DNA of 64,000 nt from Amorphochlora amoebiformis (Eukaryota > Cercozoa > Chlorarachniophyceae): the NCBI GenBank assembly GCA_054601695.1, contig BAAHQB010000140.1:310001-374000 (forward strand), given 5' to 3'. Positions 1 to 64,000 of this stretch are shown here, piece by piece. How positions within the stretch are numbered: position 1 is the stretch's first letter; each line of letters begins with the position of its first letter. Both the position numbers and the translations under genes were made by a program. The notes beneath the pieces are model-generated. The model ran no database searches, had not been told where the DNA came from, and saw only the letters and a program-made list of their open reading frames with translations.

Positions 1-58
1 ATATTGTGGTATATCTATATATATCGAAATTTGGGTAGCGCTGGCGAGTGTATGTATG

Positions 59-94
<36 letters not shown>

Positions 95-114
95 ATATAT
101 ATTTATATATTATA

Positions 115-274
<160 letters not shown>

Positions 275-276
275 TT

Positions 277-340
<64 letters not shown>

Positions 341-401
341 GTGTGTGTGTGTATAAATATTGTAATATAATATGGTAGAATATTAAGTGAATTGCATATT
401 C

Positions 402-463
<62 letters not shown>

Positions 464-628
464 TATATATATATGTATAATATATATAAATATATACATA
501 TATATATAACTATATATATATATATATATATAACAACTATATATATATATATATCAATCATGTAGTGTATTGGAATGTGATTTAATATATTAATTAAAAA
601 GGATTTACATGTATATATAAACACATAC

Positions 629-666
<38 letters not shown>

Positions 667-720
667 CATACCAAACGTATACTATCGCACGCAAAAACAC
701 ACACCCCTAACACTTACACA

Positions 721-775
<55 letters not shown>

Positions 776-780
776 CTTAG

Positions 781-3017
<2,237 letters not shown>

Positions 3018-3545
3018 AGGCTCAGGTTGCAGCTAAAACAGAGGCTCGATCAGGTATGATGTGCGCGTGCGCTCAATTAATTATCGTGCTGTGAACAGAC
3101 TCTATTCACCGTAGGTCACCGCTTCTCTTCCTCGATGATTAGAGGGAAGGTTCGGCGAGAGTCTGGGAGACCTGAGATACGTGTATGCAGCGCGACATGG
3201 AGTTCATGACCACCGGCCAGACCGTGTCATGGAACTGAATCCTACTAGACCTAGACGATTGTTTGCGATTAGGGTGGTGAGGATATTCCAGATATTCGAG
3301 TAATTCTAGTAATTTCTAGAACTCGATAGCCCCAGACTCAAATTGTTCTAGGAATTTAACTTAATTTTACCTTGAAGTATACCTGGATTAGAGATATGGA
3401 AGAAGAGTTCTAGGGTCTGGATATGTCTAGATGTTGTACATGGTATTACTTAGATATCGAATCCAACATCTATAGGAACATCTATAGAATATATTAGATA
3501 TACTATGATAATTAAGTATACCTAGTTAACATTGATTATATACAC

Positions 3546-3619
<74 letters not shown>

Positions 3620-4629
3620 GTATGTATGTATATACATATCGTTACATAAATATATTATACATACACACTTGTGTCAAGTTGTGTGTATGCATTTCCTACA
3701 TTTTTTCCATGCCGTGAGTGGAAGATATATTTAGAAGCTACATACATACCCAGGGTCAGCAATGACTCAGCATTCAGTCATCAAGCAGCTTGATGAATTT
3801 AGCAAAAACTTGGGACACCGTGGAAATGGATTGACTCAGGGAAATTTGAGGCTATAGTCTAGATAGTCTAGATTCTGGAAGAATTGATGCAGATTATGTG
3901 CCGTAATGATTGTTATATCGTCACCTATGAAGAAACTGATGTACACATACGTATACCACACATATTGGTGTGTGTATACGTCCATTGCACTTTGCATGCG
4001 CATCTACGTAGAAATGTACGTACGTACGTTACGGTACGTATACCGTCATATACGTACGTACGAACATAAGGTTGGACATACGTACGCGCTAGGTGTACTG
4101 TACACCTATGTAAATGATGTACGTACGTACCCATATATATATATATATATGCGTATCATCAACGTACGTACCAATTGTAACATCTAGAACATACGTACCA
4201 ACATTTACATTGGATCTATTGTATACAACATATCTGTACGACATACGTACTAGACGTACTGAATTACACCAACTTCAATATTTCCGTGACTAATTGCAAC
4301 ATGCATATTAACATAGGTCTAGATAGGTACTAGAGCTAGTAGAGGTGAGAACCAATAAAGTCATACGGAACAGAATACGTACCAGCTAGATTTTATATTA
4401 GACTAGTTAGAGCTAGTAGAATCCTTGAAAGTAGATACATAGCTATATATCCTCATCAAGTATATATCGACACACATAGATAGCTATACATGTATCATGT
4501 AATCATCATGTGACGTAGTTGAGTTACTGCAGACTTCTAAGGACTAGAAGGAAATCAATCTACTCATTAAATAAGTTCGAGTTAAGCTATAGCAAGCTAT
4601 AACAGCAATATATAGCCTGCACCTGAGCT
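3018..4629. other. Convergent intergenic spacer, CTAG-rich
   Basis: This spacer lies between the stop codons of two convergent genes. It contains one long (TA)n tract (about 3548-3614), an ACGTACGT-rich stretch at about 4010-4260, and many CTAG/TCTAGA tetramers (3235-3530 and 4315-4450). No exon-like frame bounded by splice sites was found. It is much poorer in TA tracts than the neighbouring introns. Confidence 0.7.
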
Positions 4630-8720
<4,091 letters not shown>

Positions 8721-8989
8721 GCTCTCATGATCGGAAAGAAGAATCCCCGACGAGAGATCTCCGCAGGATTCTTAGTTTATTTTCTCCAAGATTATGGAGT
8801 AGAATAAAAGACCAAAGGTAAGAGAGTGACCATAGTGTGTCTGAGGTTGTCATGTTTGCACTGGGTTGGCCCGACATCGGACCGCGAGTATCAGCCAGCC
8901 GCTAAACTCAACCACCCACTGTCAGGGATTTTGTGTTGTCAGGTACTACCGGGGCGATTCCGTTAGGAAATTCTCTTGAGAGCCTCCAG
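8721..8989. promoter_or_regulatory. Divergent intergenic region (candidate bidirectional promoter)
   Basis: This is about 270 bp of mixed-composition sequence without (TA)n between two divergently read first exons. It is probably the 5' flank of both genes, inferred from gene orientation. No specific TATA or factor-binding motif can be supported. Confidence 0.35.
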
Positions 8990-10991
<2,002 letters not shown>

Positions 10992-11913
10992 TCTATGATT
11001 ACACTCGTAAACGTTCAAAACTCTCTAGACTCTAGCGCGTTATCATCCTGTGGACTCTGGCATGTGTATCTACTTCTAGTACTTTTTTGCAGACTAGTAT
11101 AACTAGTTTTAAGTCACTGAGTACTTAATTCTATAACAACTACTTGAACTAGAACAAGTATGATCTAGATGATCTATAGATGATATCTATCTAGTACATG
11201 TATTATCTGTGTTCTAGATCTAGTAGATGTTAGTTCTAGATACAGAGTAAGAACCTCTCTCTAGTCTCTAGAGGGTCTAGAGGGTACGTATACTAGGTAT
11301 ACTTCAACTAGTTCTAGTACAACTGCTAATCACTAGAATCAGTAGCAGCCAGTTAGTCATTCAGTGTAATATAATTCTATATCTATTATGCATGTCAACA
11401 CTAGAACATAATCTAGTAAAATAGTCGGTCACTAACTCAATTAATTATGTCTTATAAACTGTCAGTATCCAAGAGTCATTTCTACTGAGATCTAAGTTAT
11501 CTAACTTGTATCCAAGAGTCATTTCTACTCAGATCTAAGTTATCTAACTTGTATCATGATTATGTGACACTAGTGTCTAGAGTGTATCTAATACTATATA
11601 TATAGCAGATGTACAGTTGTAGCACAGCTCCAGCAGCTACCAGAGGCTGAGTCCAGAGCTATAGACCCAGAGTACAATCCACTCCGACGGTCAGTATACA
11701 CTCTACAGTCTATACTAGGTCTGGTAGATTCTTCTTCTAGTTCTTCTCGGTGCCACTTCATGATTAGCCTGAGTTATACTAGTTTGTATTTAGCCGGGTT
11801 TTGGGGTTTGCTGTGAAACCTGTCCTGACACGTGTCAAACATGAAAATAAAAAGACGGTTCAATTCTTTTCGGAAAATTAAATAAAAATCGGGAAAGGGG
11901 TCCCGAGTTGTCG
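10992..11913. other. Intergenic spacer, CTAG-rich, with 42-bp tandem duplication
   Basis: This spacer lies between two genes read in the same direction. It is dense in CTAG and CTAGA tetramers (about 11025-11310 and 11560-11740). A 42-bp unit containing CAAGAGTCATTTCTACT and GATCTAAGTTATCTAAC is directly repeated at about 11465-11550. No (TA)n tract longer than a few units and no coding frame were found. The last few hundred bases must include the upstream region of the G alpha gene. Confidence 0.65.
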
Positions 11914-17766
<5,853 letters not shown>

Positions 17767-18365
17767 TCCAGGTTACATAGGTCCAGTGTTCTGTTTCAGG
17801 TTGTACGTAAGTTGTCATCGTCACGCGTGTGAGGCGCAATTGCAAACCCAGTGTTCAGACCGTCTAGACCGTTGAATACCTAGAATATATCCCGATCAGC
17901 CCGGATGTACGTAGACTATCTCTAGTCTGGTATCTACTATAATTGCCGCTTTCTTGCTACGTAAGGAGTATATTCCCATACAATATCTACTAGATCTATG
18001 ATCTAGATGATACGTGGAGAATTACTAGAATTAATACTCGTCATGTGATTAATTCGGACACCAATTTCGGAGCCGTCAGTTAAGAGACTCAGAGACTTCT
18101 ACAAAGTAAATAACTCCACTATGTCTAGTCTAGACTACCTACTCGTTCAGCCATACATGCTAAATCTAGTAAATACTGGATAGAAAAATATATTTAAACA
18201 GGGATTCAGCGATTATTAGGCTTAAATGTGTCACCAAGATAAGTGGAACATTAATTATGTGAAATCCTATCATAAATTAAATCTAGACATTCGACGACGA
18301 ATCGACCTGGCCAGGGGTTCACAAGCGGCTGAGACTAGTCTCCAGGCCTTCACTTCGACTGTAAC
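17767..18365. other. Convergent intergenic spacer between G alpha and RhoGAP genes
   Basis: About 600 bp without (TA)n tracts, with scattered CTAG tetramers (for example CGTCTAGACCG near 17862 and TCTAGTCTAGACTACC near 18124). It must hold the 3' ends of both convergent genes. No coding frame was seen. Confidence 0.7.
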
Positions 18366-26477
<8,112 letters not shown>

Positions 26478-26524
26478 GTACATATTTGTATACATATATA
26501 ATTTACATGTACTGTACATATATA

Positions 26525-26577
<53 letters not shown>

Positions 26578-27147
26578 AAATATACATATAAAATAACACA
26601 TATTAAATATATACATGTACAAACACAATGTGTATATGATGTGTAATGATTTCGTACACAATTCTGTTTGTATCTCGCGCTCTCCCCATCTTTTCCTCGC
26701 TCTCTCTGCCTCTCTGTCTCTCTCCTTCTCTATCTCCCTCTCTGTCTCCCCCTCTCTCGCTCTCTCTTGCTCTCTCTCCCTCTCTCCCTCTCGCTCTCTC
26801 TCCCTTGTCTCTCTCCCTCTCTTCTCTCTCTCCTCTTGTCTCTCTCCCTCTCTGTCTGCCCCTCTCTCCCTCTCTCTCTCCTCTCTCCCTCTATCTCTCT
26901 CTCTCCTCTCTGTCTGCCCCCCTCTCCCTCTCTCTCCTCTCTCCCTCTATCTCTCTCCCTCTCTATCTCTCTCTCTCCCTCTCTGCCTCTCTCCCTCTAT
27001 CTCTCTCTCCCTCTCTGCCTCTCTCCTCTCTTTCTCTCTCCCTCTCTGTCTCTCTCCCTATCTTTCCCTCGCTCTCTCTTCATCCTTTTTCTCCATCTCT
27101 GTCTCTCTCCCTCTCTATCTCTCTCCCTCTCTAACTCTGTCCCTCTC

Positions 27148-27200
<53 letters not shown>

Positions 27201-27223
27201 TGATATCATGTATGTATATATAC

Positions 27224-27266
<43 letters not shown>

Positions 27267-27287
27267 AATATATACATATAAGATATA

Positions 27288-27346
<59 letters not shown>

Positions 27347-27351
27347 TATAC

Positions 27352-27401
<50 letters not shown>

Positions 27402-27496
27402 TTATAATATATATTTATATATATAGATATAAATTTTATATACATATATAAATCTTATATACATACATACATATACATATATATATATATACATAC

Positions 27497-27550
<54 letters not shown>
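26478..27550. repeat. Spacer between RhoGAP start and DysF/C2 end, with 470-bp (CT)n-type tract
   Basis: The RhoGAP ATG lies at the left edge and the DysF/C2 stop codon at the right edge. About 26680-27150 is a polypyrimidine tract of CTCT, CCCTCTCTC and TGTCTCTCTC units, flanked by (TA)n on both sides. Open frames here translate as Leu/Ser/Pro repeats and are not genes. The 5' end of the RhoGAP gene must lie in or near its left part. Confidence 0.75.
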
Positions 27551-40747
<13,197 letters not shown>

Positions 40748-41259
40748 GGTACTGTTCGGGTACGGATCAGCCCCCAAAGTGTTGATTTACACATGTAAGA
40801 AAAGTTTATGAACAGGCAGGTGTATGAGAAGTATGTAATTCGTACCGTGTTGGTGTAGTCTGTTGCCGTCGCAATGCCCTGGCTCGCACGTTCCCATTAC
40901 GTGCCAGCACCAGGCTATCCTTTCGTCGGGGCGACTTCATATCGTACCGTACCGATCGGAACGATACAGACGTCGTATTTTGCTACCGGTGTGAGTGCTT
41001 TAAGGAGGAGCTGGGACGGGGAGGCACGCGTAAAGACGAAAGGCGCCACACCCGCTTTTTTACGAAGGAAATTCTCAAGGGTACACCGTATTAAGATCGA
41101 GATATCCGGATATCATAATCCATTCCTGTCCAATTATCTATATATCCAAAAGATTATATCTGTATATATCAGAATAAACAGATTTAAGAATTTCTAATAT
41201 CGCGGGCGTAAACTGTTACACATGGGGGAAAAGAAAAAGGCGCGACTTGACGACTAGCC
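40748..41259. promoter_or_regulatory. Divergent intergenic region between DysF/C2 and sulfotransferase genes
   Basis: About 510 bp of balanced-composition sequence, free of (TA)n, between two divergent start codons. In-frame stops lie just upstream of both (TAA for the minus gene near 40790, TGA for the plus gene at about 41248). It probably contains both promoters and 5' UTRs. An open frame at 40874-41197 has no family resemblance and is not called. Confidence 0.4.
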
Positions 41260-42138
41260 ATGGGCGGGTGCTGCGTCGGAAGCTCCGAGGACCTTGGCCC
41301 AAAGCTATTTCGCAAGTCAGACTCCGTGTCAACAAAGAGCTATTGGCATGCGAAGAGATGGAAGTGAGTTTTTTGGCTCCCATTTCTCTATTGGAATAAT
41401 CTAGCTTGAGCTATGTTCTTTGCAGCCCAGACAAAGAAGACAGGATATTTGTTGGGCATCCCTGCACAGGTTGTGCACAAACCTCACATAAATGGCATAT
41501 CAAACATTAGAGTGCTTAGTACGTGGGTTAAATCCTTCTGGTTGATAGAGCATATCACAAGGCTAACTATTATAATATCTCAGGGGTTTCCATGGTAGCG
41601 TTCGCCAGTCACTTAATCCGCACAGGATGCGATCTCAGCTTCTCCGACTTCGAACGAGTCGTCCCCTGGATCCAGGCAGCGTACGATTGCGATATCAACC
41701 TGGGTTCACGTAAAGTTGCAAAGCCACACCTGTTCATCACTCACCAGCGCCTGGAGGCGATCCACAAGGGTGCAAAATACATAGTGTGCATCCGGGACCC
41801 CGCAGATGTAATCATCTCCCACAATGCCCTCATAGAGTGGAACATCAGGCGAGGGGCGGGGCATTGGCAAAGGGGGGGACCAAAATCAGACGATTTCGAG
41901 CAGATATTCCGCGAGCGGCTCTTGCATGGATTTGACGGTGTGTCAATCCTCGATCACATTGTGGACGCATATCATGCGCGTTGTCGCGACGACGTCGTGC
42001 TAGTATCTTTTGAAGGAGACATCGTCACGAGGCGGAATGAGTTGTATAGAAAGCTTATGAAACATTTGGGGGTACCCTTCGATCAGAAGGTAGCTATAAC
42101 TAGATGCTGTATGAATAGTGTACATGATGTATATGTGT

Positions 42139-42211
<73 letters not shown>

Positions 42212-42214
42212 TTT

Positions 42215-42258
<44 letters not shown>

Positions 42259-42280
42259 CATACATACAATATATATAAAA

Positions 42281-42369
<89 letters not shown>

Positions 42370-42391
42370 TATGTGTATATGTGTGCGTGTA

Positions 42392-42441
<50 letters not shown>

Positions 42442-42567
42442 AATGTTAAATACATACATATACATATATATATATATATATGAAAATGCATATATATGTA
42501 CATTATAAACTTATCTAAATGTGTAAAATGAATATAAAAATAGACACTATAACCTGCAAATACATAC

Positions 42568-42622
<55 letters not shown>

Positions 42623-43920
42623 ATATGTATATATAAATAAATAAATGCAAATTGTAATATCCATAGGAGTTCGACAGGGTATGCTCGCTCGGTACGATAG
42701 CCTACATGGTCTCCCACCTATCAAAGTTCGAGAACAAGTACCATGCGCGTAGGCAAAGGGAGAAGCGATTGCGGGGCGTGCGCCCACCTCTTCCACATAT
42801 CACCGACCGACCGGCACGCTTGTCCATGCGTCGATTGAAGAAACTACGGAATATTGCTCAAAAAATCTGGACTGAGTATGTCGTGCCGAGGATCGGGATT
42901 CGATCATATTCCGAGCTCCTGGAGGTCCTCCAGAACTCCAAGGGAAAGGCGTGGAGACCGTCAGGCCGGGAGACCAAGCAAGCTAAACTCCATTCGCACA
43001 GCGAGCATGAGCACGGTGTGACCATCAGCACGGAGGACCACCACATCCACACAGAGATCAACACTGACAAACCAATTGGTGAGAAGAAAGATGTCAGGCC
43101 TCAGCCGGTGGAGACGGCCCAAGCTAAAGAGGATAACATGATAACACCCAATTCTGGCGAACCTCCCGCTGCGGTGCCGTCCGCCAAGGATGTTGCAGAT
43201 CTTGAAGCAGTTGCTGAGGAAGCTGACGTATCGCCTGAAAGGTTATCCCAAGTTAACAACCGGAAACATATGGGGGCTATTACGGACGAGGAAAATAAGA
43301 AAGCCCATGACTTAATGAGGAGCTTGGGCTCCATCGACGTCGCGCCAAACCCTGCGCCTAGAGCAACCCCTCCGCGTGCCAATCCGCTCTCGCCCGATAC
43401 TGCGAGCATAATGTCTGGATCTCCGGCACCGAACGAACGCAAACCGAGGAAATTGATGACCCAAGCCTCCACTATGTCGAACGCCAGCATACTTTCGGAA
43501 GATTTCCATGCTAGAACAGAAGTGGATCTTCCAGATACGAAAGATGACGAGTCCAAGGATGAAGCTTCAGTAATGAGCGACGTAGATTTCCGAAGCCCTA
43601 GAGAGCGCAGGCGGTCGCCAGGCAAGAGTCCCGTTGGATCGGAAGGCAGGCGCACCCCGAAAACTGGGACAGAATTGTGGGGTAGAGAGAGAAAATGGGA
43701 CCCCAAAGGGGGAATTCCAGAACAGATGACTCCCCGAAATACCTCTAGACCAGCTAAGCTGGACATTAGGACGCCGTCGGTTCACGACATTCCATCGGTG
43801 CACGACCCCGGCGCTGTGGACGTTACAGGCAATCAACAATTCTCTGAGATCACAAACCAAGTGCCAAGATTGGCGGTTGCGAACCCTGTCTCGTCTATAA
43901 GACGTCAGTTTAGTCAGTAG
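41260..43920 (+). CDS. N-acylated sulfotransferase-like protein with long disordered tail (635 aa)
   Basis: Exons 41260-41363, 41426-41469, 41584-42089 and 42667-43920 (phases 2, 1, 0) give 1908 nt. The start MGGCC has an upstream in-frame TGA and looks like a dual myristoylation/palmitoylation signal, so a membrane location is likely. The fold follows cytosolic PAPS-dependent sulfotransferases: [17 protein letters not shown] takes the place of the 5' phosphosulfate loop, then [38 protein letters not shown] with the expected catalytic His103, and [14 protein letters not shown] for the 3' phosphate motif. The canonical PKSGTTW loop is changed, losing the Lys and the Thr-Thr-Trp, so activity is uncertain. 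Residues about 240-635 are rich in Ser, Pro, Lys and Glu and likely disordered; the end reads SSIRRQFSQ. This gene is intron-poor compared with its neighbours, and its 1254-nt last exon is the longest in the window. Confidence 0.85.
42135..42645. repeat. (TA)n and (TG)n tracts filling sulfotransferase intron 3
   Basis: The 577-bp intron between exons 3 and 4 is almost entirely TA, with short TG/TGTATG runs and a unique island at about 42480-42570. No echo of the flanking exons was seen. Confidence 0.75.
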
Positions 43921-44315
43921 TTAGAGTTGTAGGACACCAAATTAAGAATCCAGACATGCGTACAGATACGTGCTACGCACTCATGTATGTGGTATGGCCT
44001 AGATCCAGTAGCGCTAGTCGTTGTCAGGCGCGCATATACTCTAGATACTAGATATAGTCCCCAAATGTTTTAATTCAGAAAACTTATCATTTCCGTGAAT
44101 TAATATTAGAATTAAATCTGCACTGGTTGTAGTAGTACTCGGATACGTTTTTACTAGTTTTACTGTACTAACAGACTAGTCTTGCAAGTTGTTGTAACCC
44201 AGTTCTAGGGTTAGCGCCTAGTATCTAGAGTATGTGTGTGTGTGTGTGTAAATTTAGTACATTTACATAGCAAAATCATTGTAAGTTTATAACTCTGATA
44301 GAGCATATGATCAAT
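43921..44315. other. Convergent intergenic spacer between sulfotransferase and aconitase genes
   Basis: About 395 bp without (TA)n, with CTAG-containing words at 43997-44060 and 44150-44230 and one short (TG)n. It must contain both 3' ends. No coding frame was seen. Confidence 0.7.
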
Positions 44316-63911
<19,596 letters not shown>

Positions 63912-63927
63912 CTACATATATAGTAAA

Positions 63928-63980
<53 letters not shown>

Positions 63981-64000
63981 ACGTTCACATGTACATATTC

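Noticed and set aside
40874-41197. 107-codon plus-strand ORF upstream of the sulfotransferase gene
   Set aside because: It lies in the divergent spacer, resembles no family, and the downstream gene has its own start with an upstream in-frame stop.
43101-43766. 221-codon minus-strand ORF
   Set aside because: Antisense to the last exon of the sulfotransferase-like gene, whose frame is continuous with the conserved domain.

Overview
The window is nuclear DNA of a eukaryote, probably a unicellular one; I cannot place the lineage from sequence alone. The evidence is small exons (about 20 to 140 nt for most genes) joined by GT-AG introns, degenerate TTAGGG/CCCTAA blocks, and a gene set (heterotrimeric G-protein alpha subunit, RhoGAP, dysferlin/C2 protein, IRP1-type aconitase) that is eukaryotic. 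About 102 exons total roughly 8.7 kb, so only about 13-14% of the window codes. Almost all the rest is (TA)n and related simple sequence, most of it inside introns. The long open frames that translate as Tyr-Ile or Leu-Ser repeats are simple sequence, not genes.

Layout, left to right: (1) 781-3017 +, C-terminal part of a TTD14-like AAA/P-loop protein (5' end off the window or unresolved). (2) 4630-8720 -, five-exon protein of unknown function. (3) 8990-10991 +, seven-exon protein of unknown function, divergent from gene 2. (4) 11914-17766 +, complete 16-exon G-protein alpha subunit (349 aa). (5) 18366-26477 -, complete 17-exon RhoGAP-domain protein (311 aa). (6) 27551-40747 -, about 21 exons, N-terminal coiled coil, then dysferlin-type DysF region, then C2 domain; one junction is unresolved. 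(7) 41260-43920 +, four-exon N-acylated sulfotransferase-like protein (635 aa), divergent from gene 6. (8) 44316 to beyond 63911 -, 27 exons of the C-terminal half of an IRP1/AcnA-type aconitase, N-terminal half off the right edge.

Gene models were built by hand. In each, every exon has a GT and an AG boundary, and intron phases close without a frameshift across all exons unless stated. For the G alpha, RhoGAP, DysF/C2 and aconitase genes, the spliced product also matches the family in the right order, which is strong independent support.

The most unusual feature is the intron architecture. Many introns contain tandem, TA-spaced copies of the edge of the adjoining exon together with its splice site (called 'exon-edge echoes' here). 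Examples are five extra copies of the start of the aconitase exon carrying a cluster-cysteine motif, three extra copies of the end of the aconitase DIWPSPEE exon, and six extra copies of the end of RhoGAP exon 2. Other introns are built from degenerate telomeric hexamers that can begin at, or within a few bases of, the 5' splice site, from purine/pyrimidine tracts up to 1.3 kb, or from minisatellites. The spacers between convergent genes are different: relatively poor in TA repeats and rich in CTAG. Genes 4 and 5 (G alpha and RhoGAP) are both GTPase-signalling components, but nothing in the sequence shows that the neighbours work together.
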